Below, in pieces: positions 24,944 to 32,719 of a stretch of DNA of 64,000 bases. Every line of letters begins with the position of its first letter. The stretch's first letter is position 1. The DNA comes from Ardenticatenales bacterium (GTDB lineage Bacteria; Chloroflexota; Anaerolineae; Promineifilales; Promineifilaceae). Both the position numbers and the translations under genes were made by a program. The stretch lies in assembly GCA_020634515.1 (NCBI GenBank), contig JACKBL010000003.1, forward strand, positions 558,001-622,000, written 5' to 3'. The notes below the pieces were generated by a model. It saw only the letters and a list, made by a program, of their open reading frames with translations, was not told where the DNA came from and did not search any database.

Positions 24944-26050
24944 CTATGTTTCCGGCAGGAGGGTGGCGGTGAGGCGGGGGATGAACTCGTCATCCAGGCG
25001 CGCGGCGAATTCGGCCAGGAGACGGCCCGCGCGTTCGATGTCGCGCAGGTCGGCGGACTCCACCATGGTGTGCATGTAGCGCAGGGGGATACCGACAATG
25101 CCCGTGGGAATGCCGGCACGCGCAATATACAAAGCCATCGCATCCGTCCCCGAATAACGCGCGTGCGGCTCCGTATGCACCTTCATTTCCAGCGCCCCCG
25201 CCGCCTCCTTCAGCGCCTCATACACGCCCATGTGTACATTCGGTCCCAGGCCAATCGTCGGCCCCTCCCCCAGGCCAAACGTCTGCTCGTCATTCGCGCC
25301 CGGCCCCTTGCCAAACGTCACGTCAATCGCCAGCGCCACGTCCGGCTGCCGCGCGAAGGCGGTTGTGGCCGCGCCGAGGAGGGCGGTCTCCTCCTGCGCC
25401 GAAGCGACGGCGATCACGTCCCAGGCGTGCCGCCGCTGGCTGAGGACGTCCAGGCAAACGGTAAGGGCGACGACGGAAGCGCGATTGTCCAGGGATTTGC
25501 CGGCAACGCGCTTGCCCAACAACGTACGCAAAGGTTGATGAAAGCTGACAAAATCCCCCACCGACACCCATTCGCGCAGTTGGCGCAACGGCAGTCCCAC
25601 GTCAACAACCAGCGTCTCATAGCCGAACACCTTGCTCTGCTTGCCGTCGGGGAGCATTTTTGCCGGCAGCGCCCCAATCACCCCCGGCAAATCATGGTCG
25701 CCCTGAGCGCGCCCATGCACCATCACCCGCTGCCCCAACAAATGGCGCACATCCACGCCGCCAACGTTGGTCACACGCAAAAAGCCATACCCCTCCTCTC
25801 CTGAAGGATACGCATCCATCGACTTCACCATCAGGCCGATCTCGTCCATATGCGCGGCAACAAGCAAACGCGGGCGCGGTGCGGCTCCTTGCCCCTCCTT
25901 CACGGCAATCAGGCTGCCCACCCGGTCAATCGTCAGATGATCCACGTAGGGCTGCCAGGCGTCGCGCACCGCTTGCGCGATGGGTAACTCCGCACCAGAA
26001 GGTCCGGGCGTTTCCGTAAGCGTCTTGAGTAAGGATTCCAGGTCTACCAT
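24944..26050 (-). CDS. M42 family metallo-aminopeptidase (paralogue 2)
   Basis: 368 residues from the ATG at 26050; the upstream extension to 26179 is not family-like. Visible M42 residues are LVAAHMDEIGLMVKSMD, KSLDNRASVVAL, ASAQEETALLGAATTA, LAIDVTFGKGPG and the late IPLRYMHTMVESADL. The last segment (RYMHTMVE) is the typical M42 form, which differs from paralogue 1 (YLHAPAA). Both would act on peptides in the cytoplasm, and with the peptide ABC transporter at 42-49 kb they fit a lifestyle of peptide scavenging. It is flanked by repeats on both sides and stands alone. Confidence 0.93.
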   Translation of the reverse strand: MVDLESLLKTLTETPGPSGAELPIAQAVRDAWQPYVDHLTIDRVGSLIAVKEGQGAAPRPRLLVAAHMDEIGLMVKSMDAYPSGEEGYGFLRVTNVGGVDVRHLLGQRVMVHGRAQGDHDLPGVIGALPAKMLPDGKQSKVFGYETLVVDVGLPLRQLREWVSVGDFVSFHQPLRTLLGKRVAGKSLDNRASVVALTVCLDVLSQRRHAWDVIAVASAQEETALLGAATTAFARQPDVALAIDVTFGKGPGANDEQTFGLGEGPTIGLGPNVHMGVYEALKEAAGALEMKVHTEPHARYSGTDAMALYIARAGIPTGIVGIPLRYMHTMVESADLRDIERAGRLLAEFAARLDDEFIPRLTATLLPET

Positions 26051-26206
26051 GTTTTCTTTTTTCCCAGACGCGCGGCGCGCCGTAGATACGTTATCGGGCT
26101 TCAGGCCGTGGCTCATCACCGCTCCATTGTCCTTCAACTGCCGGGTTTTGACCAACTCCGCCCTTATGGCTGTCCGCAATTACTGGAAACTGACGTTTCT
26201 GGCGTG

Positions 26207-26253
26207 GAGGCTTCAGCCGGTCCACAAATGGGGGTTGACCCGGCTGAAGCCTC
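26207..26253. repeat. Repeat family C, copy 2
   Basis: GAGGCTTCAGCCGG (26207-26220) pairs fully with CCGGCTGAAGCCTC (26240-26253). At the position where copy 1 has a C-A mismatch this copy has C-G, and copy 4 has T-A. It lies in the 267-bp gap between the SDR 3' end and the second M42 gene. Confidence 0.85.
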
Positions 26254-26317
26254 GACTCCGAGGTATTGTTGTTTGACCGGCCGCGGCAGACCTCCGCGCC
26301 AAATCAAGCAACGATCC

Positions 26318-27049
26318 CTACCAAGTCATACGAGCGCCCAGATGTTGCAACTGGCCGTTCGGGAATTGATCACGAGCGACGGTCACCAGATCGACAACCG
26401 TCTTCGCGCCCTCGCCAACCTCCATCGGCGCTGCATCGGTTCCGAGATCGGTCTTCACCCACCCGGGATGGGCAGCGGCGGCCGCGATCCCTTTGCTCGC
26501 CAGCGTTTTCGATTGAATCAGCGTTAGCATATTTAGCCCGGCCTTCGAAGTCGAGTATCCGATAGACATGAAGCCCCCGACCTGATCCCACGCGTTCTCA
26601 GCAGTGCCTATTGAGCCGAGCATCGAAGATTGGTTAATCACCCGTGCGTCATCGCTACGCGAGAGAAGCGGCATGAGCGCTTCGGTAATCGCGTAGGGGG
26701 CAACGAGGTTTATCTCAAGGGTGCGGCGAACCTTGTCTGCGTTGGTTGGATTCCCGTCCCACTCAAGGGCGACCCCGGCGTTGTTCACAAGCACGTCGAG
26801 CTTGCCGAAAGTCGTTTCGACATAGTCCACAAGGTTGGCGATATCGTCTGGGTTGGTGACCTCAAGACGAACCGTGTGGGCGTCGTACCCTGCAGCCACG
26901 AGTTCAGCCGCCGCCGCGTCCCCAGCCTGTTCGTCCCGTGCCGTAAGGATCACCGTGTATCCAAGTGCGCCTAACTGCCGGCCGATCTCCTTGCCTAAGC
27001 CCTTGTTAGCTCCTGTGATGAGTACTACCTTACCATTCTTCGTTATCAC
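26318..27049 (-). CDS. Short-chain dehydrogenase/reductase
   Basis: 243 residues, classical SDR length. The NAD(P)-binding motif LITGANKGLGKEIG, the VNNAG motif, INQSSMLGS (catalytic Ser region) and YSTSKAGLN (YxxxK) are all present. The acid after beta-2 is not clear, so cofactor choice is open. The sequence resembles carbonyl-reductase-like SDRs often induced with redox-sensing regulators. It lies downstream of an Rrf2-type regulator on the same strand, separated by a strong terminator and a GTAAC palindrome, so it has its own control region. Codon use is less GC-biased than neighbours, which hints at transfer. Confidence 0.92.
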   Translation of the reverse strand: MITKNGKVVLITGANKGLGKEIGRQLGALGYTVILTARDEQAGDAAAAELVAAGYDAHTVRLEVTNPDDIANLVDYVETTFGKLDVLVNNAGVALEWDGNPTNADKVRRTLEINLVAPYAITEALMPLLSRSDDARVINQSSMLGSIGTAENAWDQVGGFMSIGYSTSKAGLNMLTLIQSKTLASKGIAAAAAHPGWVKTDLGTDAAPMEVGEGAKTVVDLVTVARDQFPNGQLQHLGARMTW

Positions 27050-27127
27050 GATTACATTTCCTTTCTGCCGCCTGAGTATGTTTTCTCGCCGGGCGTGAAG
27101 AGGCGGCTGACCTGACGCACCGAACCC

Positions 27128-27144
27128 GTAACTTTAATTGTTAC
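27128..27144 (-). promoter_or_regulatory. Candidate operator before the SDR gene
   Basis: GTAAC, 7 bp, GTTAC: a perfect 17-bp palindrome in an AT-rich stretch about 80 bp upstream of the SDR start, between the Rrf2 terminator and the SDR. It could bind the neighbouring Rrf2 protein or another regulator; binding is inference. Confidence 0.5.
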
Positions 27145-27152
27145 AGTTTGAA

Positions 27153-27187
27153 TGAAAAAATTTTGTCTGTTGGCAGCCAACAGACAA
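27153..27187 (-). terminator. Rho-independent terminator of the Rrf2 gene
   Basis: TTGTCTGTTGG (27163-27173) and CCAACAGACAA (27177-27187) form a perfect 11-bp stem with a 3-nt loop. On the minus strand it is followed by AAAATTTTTTC, a good T-tract, ten bases after the regulator's stop codon. Confidence 0.9.
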
Positions 27188-27196
27188 ACGAACAAA

Positions 27197-27634
27197 CTAA
27201 TCGCGTCCTTCCGCTTCTATCACCTGTTGGGCAACCTGGGCGAGGGTGGTTTGGGATAGGGTGTCGGAAACGGCCGTTTCCGCCCCTTGAAAAACAGCTT
27301 CCATAATCGGGTCAATGTTGCGGCTGCAAATACAGGACAGGTTCTTTTTGCGCTTACCCAAAGAGAACAGCGTGTTCGGCCGTTCCACCGCCTGAAAGAC
27401 GTCTCGCAGGGTGATTTGCCGTGGGTCACGCGCTAATTGCACGCCGCCGCCGACGCCGGAACAGGTTTTCACCAGCCCCGCTTTGTCCAAGGGGCTGAGA
27501 ATGCGGCGAATAACCACCGGGTTTGTGCCCGCGCTGCCCGCCAGATATTCAGAAGTAGTAGGGTTGCCTTTATTTTCCAACGCCAACAACGTCAAAATGT
27601 GGGTGGCGACGGCAAAACGGCTACTGATGCTCAT
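27197..27634 (-). CDS. Rrf2-family transcriptional regulator
   Basis: 145 residues from the ATG at 27634; the frame is open to 27688 but would run through the promoter. The winged helix (SSRFAVATHILTLLAL... TSEYLAGSAGTNPVVIRRILSPLDKAGLV) is typical of Rrf2 proteins, as is GVGGGVQLARDPRQITL in the wing. Cysteines occur as LSCICSRN near residue 100, not spaced like the three-Cys Fe-S site of IscR or NsrR, so sensing may be thiol-based. A perfect inverted repeat overlaps its own promoter, suggesting autoregulation. The adjacent SDR is a likely target. Confidence 0.9.
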   Translation of the reverse strand: MSISSRFAVATHILTLLALENKGNPTTSEYLAGSAGTNPVVIRRILSPLDKAGLVKTCSGVGGGVQLARDPRQITLRDVFQAVERPNTLFSLGKRKKNLSCICSRNIDPIMEAVFQGAETAVSDTLSQTTLAQVAQQVIEAEGRD

Positions 27635-27641
27635 AGATTGC

Positions 27642-27685
27642 TCCAGATTCGCAACAATTGTAGTTACGAATCTGGATTTTGTCAA
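27642..27685 (-). promoter_or_regulatory. Promoter and overlapping operator of the Rrf2 gene
   Basis: On the minus strand, TTGACA (27680-27685), a 17-bp spacer and TACAAT (27657-27662) make a near-consensus sigma-70 promoter. TCCAGATTCG (27642-27651) and CGAATCTGGA (27667-27676) form a perfect inverted repeat around the -10 box. This geometry is what an autorepressor needs. Confidence 0.85.
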
Positions 27686-27703
27686 CATCTATGACGGCCG
27701 TTC

Positions 27704-27919
27704 CTCCTTCGAAAATGATCTTCCCGGAAGCGTCGTCACGGATGATGGCCCTGGGTAACAGCTTCCGGGAAGATGTTGTCATTGATGGTGGTGCGCCGTG
27801 GCGCATGAGGTCTCCTTCGAAAATGATCTTCCCGGAAGCGTCGTCACGGATGATGGCCCTGGGTAACAGCTTCCGGGAAGATGTTGTCATTGATGGTGGT
27901 GCGCCGTGGCGCATGAGGT
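27704..27919. repeat. Repeat family B copies 2 and 3 inside a 2 x 108-bp tandem duplication
   Basis: Two nearly identical 108-bp units (27704-27811 and 27812-27919). Each carries ATCTTCCCGGAAGC (27718 and 27826) pairing with GCTTCCGGGAAGAT (27761 and 27869), then GGTGCGCCGTGGCGCATGAG, itself palindromic. The spacer between arms matches family B copy 1 closely. Confidence 0.92.
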
Positions 27920-27980
27920 CTCCTCTAAAAATAATGGCTCTTTCGGATTTCGCGGGGTCTACCCCACACATATGGATTTG

Positions 27981-28045
27981 GAGTGAAGGCTTTAGCCGAT
28001 TCTTGCGCACATATTCCGGCTAAAGCCTCCACTCCCCGCGAATTC
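27981..28045. repeat. Repeat family C, copy 4
   Basis: AGGCTTTAGCCG (27988-27999) pairs with CGGCTAAAGCCT (28018-28029), followed by CCACTCCCCGCGAATTC, the same unit found four times at 22861. Downstream, 28046-28235 holds only an A/T-rich stretch with TACGGGTTTTTTG and GGTCAAAAAACC resembling family D; no gene is visible there. Confidence 0.8.
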
Positions 28046-28235
28046 CTAGAGTACTTTGGTTTTCCCTAACGTAGCTTTTGTGCAATCACAGCATAATTCG
28101 CAAAAATACGGGTTTTTTGAAAGCGCCGAAAAACGGTCAAAAAACCACATCTGGCTTTCAACCAACCAAGATCGACGACAGTTACGAAGCTCGCCCGCAT
28201 TTTGCACCCAAATTTCGCCGCCAATTACGCAAAAC

Positions 28236-28895
28236 TTACGACAGCTGGGTGATGAATTCTTGAAATTGACGGCCGTTTCTCAATACCGGCCCATGCCCAA
28301 AACAAATAATTTCCGGGTTTAATTCAGCGACCTTACGCGCCGATTCCCGATTCTGCGCCGGGTCGAGTGTATACCCGGGACGCGGTTCGCTCAAGCGCAC
28401 CCGTCCAAACTCATTGGCATGAATCAGCACATCGCCCAAAATCAACACCCTGTCCGATGCCCGCCAAAAAGCTACATGACCGAGAGCGTGCCCTGGCGTG
28501 TCAATGACCGTAAAGCCTGCCACTTCATCCCCTTCATGCAAAATGCGGTTGACAGGATGGGCAGGTCCCGCAAAAAGCCATTTGGAAAGGGTGGCTATCG
28601 GACTATTAGGCATCTGGCTTGACAGATCGCCGCTTTCCATCGCCGTTACGCCTGCTTCAGGACACCAGAGGGGGATGCCCAATGTTTCGCAGACCGCTTT
28701 GCTGGCCCCTTGATGATCGGGATGAACGTGCGTGAGGGCGTGAGCGGCAACGTCGCGACCTTTTAACTGGCGCAAAATTCGTTTTTTGTCCATACGTGCG
28801 CCGGCATCTACCAACACATCACCCATCAAATAGGTGTTGATCGCGTATTTGGGAAATCCGTTAAGTAAATACAGGTCGGGGGCAATTTGTTCCAT
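28236..28895 (-). CDS. Metallo-beta-lactamase-fold hydrolase
   Basis: 219 residues. The metal site THVHPDHQGA (HxHxDH), a second histidine in VIDTPGHALGH, the Asp in VLILGDVLI and the final His in ICFGHGPV complete the family's dinuclear centre. The short length and the DTPGHALGHVAFW form resemble the glyoxalase II-like / quorum-quenching-like subgroup, but the substrate is not determined. Codon use is less GC-rich than in neighbours. No clear Shine-Dalgarno precedes the ATG. Repeats flank the gene on both sides, so it is an isolated unit. Confidence 0.9.
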   Translation of the reverse strand: MEQIAPDLYLLNGFPKYAINTYLMGDVLVDAGARMDKKRILRQLKGRDVAAHALTHVHPDHQGASKAVCETLGIPLWCPEAGVTAMESGDLSSQMPNSPIATLSKWLFAGPAHPVNRILHEGDEVAGFTVIDTPGHALGHVAFWRASDRVLILGDVLIHANEFGRVRLSEPRPGYTLDPAQNRESARKVAELNPEIICFGHGPVLRNGRQFQEFITQLS

Positions 28896-28935
28896 TTTTG
28901 TAACTGTTCAGCCTCGGGGGTATATGGTCCAAGAG

Positions 28936-29015
28936 ATCTTCCCGGAAGCGCGATTTCAAGTCCAAAATACCTCACTATTCAACTCATTTGGCGTCAAAAC
29001 AGCTTCCGGGAAGGT
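28936..29015. repeat. Repeat family B, copy 4 (long form, inverted)
   Basis: ATCTTCCCGGAAGC (28936-28949) pairs with GCTTCCGGGAAGGT (29002-29015). The 52-nt spacer, read in reverse, matches those of copies 5 and 7 (GTTTTGACGCCAAATG-like), so the spacer as well as the arms is conserved. It lies between the MBL start and the end of the Thr/Pro-rich gene. Confidence 0.88.
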
Positions 29016-29114
29016 GGTCGTGAATAGTTATCCATTTTTTAAGACAACGAGGTTGTTTCCTGACCGCTCCTTCAAACTGGCGCTGCAATTCGCGTTTTAT
29101 TTCAGCGCCAGTCC

Positions 29115-29768
29115 TCACCCTTCCACCGTCGGCGGCGGCGTTTCCGTGGGCAGGTCGGGAATCGGCGTCTCCGTCGGCGGCGCCAGGGTATCGGTCGCCG
29201 TGGGAAGCGGGGTATCGCTGGGCGGTGGCGTGTCCGTGGGCAAAGGCGGAGGCGTATCGCTGGGGAGGGGGGTTGACGTGGCCGTGGGCGGTGGCAGCGT
29301 CGCCGATGGGGTGAGCGTGACGATGGCGGGGATGGTGCTGGTGGCCGTGGGCGTGCCCGTCTCCGTGGCATTCGGTGTGCCTGTACCCGTACCCGTGGGC
29401 GTGGGCGTGGGCGTGGGCGTGGGCGTCGCGGAGGGGGTGGCGGAGGGCGTGGCCGTGGTTGGTTGCGGGATGGGCGTTTCGGTCTGGAACTGACCGGGCG
29501 TGGCAAAGAGGGTGGGCGTGGGGCGGGTACTGGTAGGTTGGGGGGTGATGGTCGGTTGGGAGGTGGGGGAGGCGGGGGCGTTGGGGGGCAGGGTGGCGGC
29601 GAGGGTGGGCGTGGGGGTGAGGGTGAGGGTGATGATGGCGGGCAGCGTGGGCAGGGCGTTAGGGTCGGGGGCGAGGCGGTAGAGGATAATGCCGGCACAA
29701 TAGCACGGCAATGTCATCGCAATAATGCCCAACAAGAAAAAATACGTAAACCGTCGTGATTGCCGCAT
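29115..29768 (-). CDS. Membrane-anchored Thr/Pro-rich low-complexity protein
   Basis: 217 residues. An N-terminal segment (FTYFFLLGIIAMTLPCYCAGIIL) can act as a signal anchor; no cleavage site is obvious. The rest is almost all Thr, Pro, Ser and Ala, with PTPTPTPTPT and TPPPSDTPLPT stretches, and no folded domain. Similar tails are glycosylated wall-spanning stalks in other Gram-positive-like and Chloroflexota proteins. Here the stalk has no head, so it may be a surface mucin-like protein or a degenerate remainder. The DNA is repetitive (GGGCGTGGGCGTGGGCGT), so length may vary by slippage. The six frames here are all open; this one has the sensible membrane anchor. Confidence 0.6.
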   Translation of the reverse strand: MRQSRRFTYFFLLGIIAMTLPCYCAGIILYRLAPDPNALPTLPAIITLTLTPTPTLAATLPPNAPASPTSQPTITPQPTSTRPTPTLFATPGQFQTETPIPQPTTATPSATPSATPTPTPTPTPTGTGTGTPNATETGTPTATSTIPAIVTLTPSATLPPPTATSTPLPSDTPPPLPTDTPPPSDTPLPTATDTLAPPTETPIPDLPTETPPPTVEG

Positions 29769-30035
29769 CGCTAATAACCCCTCTCATACCAGGCGCGCGG
29801 ATAATAGACCACATCTACCATATTGGCAACCCGCTCAACTTGGCCTACCTTCAACATAACTGGTATTATTGCGCGAATCAAACCCCGAAAGACTCGTCTG
29901 CGAAAACACCCCGCCAGACGCTCCCCGGACGGCTCTGCGCCCTTTCCCGCTGGTTGGAAAAGAGCAGAAGTCAGAATCAAGCAAAACAATATATCATTCC
30001 CTCGCCTTGTGCGTCCCTATTCAGGAGGAAACTAG

Positions 30036-32333
30036 ATGAGTAATGGGCTGCAATCCCAGGAAGAAATCACCCTCAGCCGCACCCTCGGTCTGCTCGACAT
30101 CACCATGATTGGTGTGGGAGCCATGATCGGCGCAGGCATATTTGTGCTTACGGGCATCGCCGCGGGCGAAGCAGGGCCGGCCCTGGTTCTGGCTTTCCTT
30201 CTCAATGGCATCACGACCACTTTCACGGCGCTCTCCTATGCCGAGTTGGGATCCGCCTTTCCCGAAGCAGGCGGCGGCTATTTGTGGGTGAAGGAAGGCA
30301 TGGGTGGCACGCAGGGCTTCCTGGCCGGGTGGATGAGCTGGTTTGCGCACGCCGTGGCCTGCTCGCTCTATGGCCTCGGCTTTGGCCGCTTCGCCGTCGA
30401 GCTGCTCTCCCTGGGTTATCCGGGCGTACTGGACCACGCCCACAGCCTCACGCTCCTGTTCATGGGCATCATCGTTATCCTCTTTGCCTTCATCAATGTA
30501 CGTGGAGCCAGCGAAACGGGGCTGGTGGGCAATGTCGTGACTATTGCGAAGGTGATCATTCTGGGCATTTTCATTGTCGTCGGCGTGCGCGCCATGTTCC
30601 TGCGCCCGGATTTGAACGTCTTCACGGAGAACTTTTTGCCGCACGGCCTCAGCGGCGTGTTCGTCGCTATGGGATTGACCTTTATCGCCTTCGAGGGGTA
30701 TGAAATCATCGCCCAAAGTGGCGAAGAGGTGAAGGACCCGATGCGCAACATCCCGCGGGCGATCTTCATCTCCATTGTGATCGTCGTGATCATTTACGTC
30801 CTGGTGGCGCTGGTGGCAATTGGCGCCGTGACGGTTCCGGCGAATGCCGGCAATATCCCCGTCTGGGATTATCTGGCCCAAGCCCGCGAGGTCGCCATCG
30901 TACGCGCCGCCGAACAGTTCATGGGCCGTTGGGGCGGCATCCTCATCCTCATCAGCGGCCTCGCCTCCACTATGTCCGCCCTCAACGCCACCATCTACTC
31001 CTCCTCCCGCGTCTCCTTCGCCATGGGGCGCGACCACAATCTGCCGGACATCTTCGGTCGCATCCATCCCCGGATGCACACCCCCTTTGGGGCCATTGGC
31101 ATCTCCGCCGTGCTAATCATCATCATGGCCCTTTCGCTGCCCATTGACCAGGTAGCGAAAGCGGCGGACGTCATGTTCCTCCTCATGTTTGCCCAGGTTA
31201 ACATCACCTTGATGACCCTGCGACGGCGGCGACCCGACCTGGAGCGCGGCTATCGCGTCCCCCTTTTCCCCTGGCCGGCCCTGATCGGCATCGTCACCAA
31301 CATGGCGCTGGCGATATTCCTGGCCGTGGAAACAGGGCGCGTGGGCATCATCACCATCGCCTGGATCGCCGTCGGCATGATGCTTTACTGGGGCTATTTC
31401 AAGAACAAAGAGCAAATGGAACGCCCACACGAAGTGCTGCACCGCGAGGCGCTGGTGTCGGTCAACTATTCGGTGCTGGTTCCGGTCGCGGACGAGGCGC
31501 AGGCGTCTCAGTTGGGCCGCCTGGGCAGCATCCTGGCGCGTGAGCATCGGGGGGAGGTGCTGGCGTTGAATGTGATCAAAGTGCCGGCAACGTTACAACT
31601 CTCCGATGGCCGCTACTTCCTCAAAGAACGCCGCCCCATCGTGGAACACGTCATTGCCGAAGCGCGTCAGTTTGACGTTCCCGTACACACCGTCATCCGC
31701 CTGGGGCGCTCCGTATCCCACGCAATCGTCAAAACAGTCGCCGAGAATGCCAGCGACATGCTCCTCTTCGGCTGGCCGGGAACATCCAGCTCCAATGAGC
31801 GACTCTTTGGCTCCGTCATTGACCACGTCATCGCCAATCCGCCCACAGACATCGCCATTCTGCGCTCGCGCCCCTTTGACAAGCTGCACCGCATCCTCGT
31901 GCCCGTGGCCGGCGGTCCCAACAGTCGGCTGGCCCTGAGTACGGCCATCGCCCTGGCCCGCAACACGCCGGAGTCATCGCAAATTGTGCTGATGCACGTA
32001 ACGCCGCCCAACATGGACACCGCCGTCGCCCAGGCACAGGCGGAAAACGCATTCCGCTATGCCACCAACGGATCGGATTATGCGCCTATCGACAAGAAGC
32101 GGGTGGAGGCGAGTTCGCCGCTTGCCGGCATTCTTCGGGAAGCAACCAGCAGCGACATCGTTGTCATGGGCGCAACCAGCGAACCCCTGTTCCGCAACCT
32201 GCTCGTCGGCAGCATCACCCGCCAGGTCGCCGACGAAGTGGAATGCCCCGTCCTCATCGTTAAACGCCGCAGCAGCCCCGTGGCCGCCGTCCTGCGCGAA
32301 ACCATCCTGCCACCCGTCGTCCGCAATGAATGA
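30036..32333 (+). CDS. APC-superfamily amino acid permease with two C-terminal UspA domains
   Basis: 765 residues. Residues ~1-470 are a 12-helix APC transporter beginning LGLLDITMIGVGAMIGAGIFVLTG, the substrate-site motif, with FIAFEGYEIIAQSGEEVKDP in helix 6 and following loop. Residues ~480-610 and ~620-750 are two universal-stress-protein domains (VNYSVLVPVADEAQASQ and LHRILVPVAGGPNSRLAL), the second with a VVMGATSEPLFRNLLVGSITRQV tail that resembles the ATP-binding G-2x-G-9x-G(S/T) form. It probably imports amino acids under control of nucleotide binding. AGGAGG lies 8 bp before the ATG. Nothing convincing controls it apart from a weak promoter-like pair near 29840-29869. Confidence 0.93.
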   Translation: MSNGLQSQEEITLSRTLGLLDITMIGVGAMIGAGIFVLTGIAAGEAGPALVLAFLLNGITTTFTALSYAELGSAFPEAGGGYLWVKEGMGGTQGFLAGWMSWFAHAVACSLYGLGFGRFAVELLSLGYPGVLDHAHSLTLLFMGIIVILFAFINVRGASETGLVGNVVTIAKVIILGIFIVVGVRAMFLRPDLNVFTENFLPHGLSGVFVAMGLTFIAFEGYEIIAQSGEEVKDPMRNIPRAIFISIVIVVIIYVLVALVAIGAVTVPANAGNIPVWDYLAQAREVAIVRAAEQFMGRWGGILILISGLASTMSALNATIYSSSRVSFAMGRDHNLPDIFGRIHPRMHTPFGAIGISAVLIIIMALSLPIDQVAKAADVMFLLMFAQVNITLMTLRRRRPDLERGYRVPLFPWPALIGIVTNMALAIFLAVETGRVGIITIAWIAVGMMLYWGYFKNKEQMERPHEVLHREALVSVNYSVLVPVADEAQASQLGRLGSILAREHRGEVLALNVIKVPATLQLSDGRYFLKERRPIVEHVIAEARQFDVPVHTVIRLGRSVSHAIVKTVAENASDMLLFGWPGTSSSNERLFGSVIDHVIANPPTDIAILRSRPFDKLHRILVPVAGGPNSRLALSTAIALARNTPESSQIVLMHVTPPNMDTAVAQAQAENAFRYATNGSDYAPIDKKRVEASSPLAGILREATSSDIVVMGATSEPLFRNLLVGSITRQVADEVECPVLIVKRRSSPVAAVLRETILPPVVRNE

Positions 32334-32415
32334 TTAAGGCGCATCCGTTAATAAAGGCTTCACTCGGGAATTGATGGATGCGCTGGAAGGGTTCTCGTGT
32401 ACGGGAAAGGCCAAA

Positions 32416-32456
32416 GTTAATTCCGAGCGAACCCTTCGTAACCGTTCGGAATTAAC
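32416..32456. repeat. Inverted repeat after the APC gene
   Basis: GTTAATTCCGA (32416-32426) pairs with TCGGAATTAAC (32446-32456); the loop contains a further CGAACCCTTCG hairpin. No T-run. May end or protect the permease transcript. Confidence 0.6.
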
Positions 32457-32463
32457 CTCACGG

Positions 32464-32496
32464 AGATTGGTTCAATCTCACGGATTGAACCAATCT
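32464..32496. repeat. Repeat family A, copy 3 (covariant arms)
   Basis: AGATTGGTTCAATC (32464-32477) pairs perfectly with GATTGAACCAATCT (32483-32496). Compared with other copies the centre GGACC/GGTCC has become GGTTC/GAACC: both arms changed together so pairing is kept. Confidence 0.85.
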
Positions 32497-32534
32497 GCAA
32501 ATCACTAAGTTGTTTTTGAACGTTTACTTAGTTC

Positions 32535-32574
32535 AGATTGGACCTATTTTTTTCTGGTGAAATTGGTCCAATCT
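32535..32574. repeat. Repeat family A, copy 4
   Basis: AGATTGGACCTATTT (32535-32549) and AAATTGGTCCAATCT (32560-32574), with one mismatch. With copy 3 and the inverted repeat above it fills most of 32334-32719. Confidence 0.8.
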
Positions 32575-32648
32575 TGACCATTCCCCAAACGGGAGGAGCA
32601 ACGCTGTGAACCTCTTTTACAATGGGGACTGAAAGGCTATCGTCCCGA

Positions 32649-32677
32649 TTGTAACCCCTTCTCCGCCATGCTATAAT
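32649..32677 (+). promoter_or_regulatory. Promoter of the histidine kinase gene
   Basis: TTGTAA (32649-32654), 17 bp, TATAAT (32672-32677), about 45 bp before the ATG. Confidence 0.75.
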
Positions 32678-32719
32678 TCGTCTCTGTATTTCGCGTTATG
32701 GAAGGAAGAAGGGGTTTCT

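Noticed and set aside
27679..28023. Frames reading through the family B and C repeats on both strands (for example FPEASSRMMALGNSFRE twice)
   Set aside because: The repeated peptide is a translation of palindromic repeat DNA. There is no start signal and no family.
28046..28235. Possible small RNA or tRNA in the A/T-rich gap before the MBL gene
   Set aside because: No cloverleaf, no conserved T-loop (GGTTCRA), and only family D-like palindromes are visible.
29102..29698. Alternative frame rich in Pro/Arg over the Thr/Pro-rich gene
   Set aside because: Repetitive GGGCGTGGGCGT DNA is open in several frames. Only the frame from 29768 has a membrane anchor and the usual TPTP composition.
29840..29869. 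TTGGCC, 18 bp, TATTAT as the promoter of the APC-UspA gene
   Set aside because: Weak -35 and long spacer. Possible but not strong enough to list.
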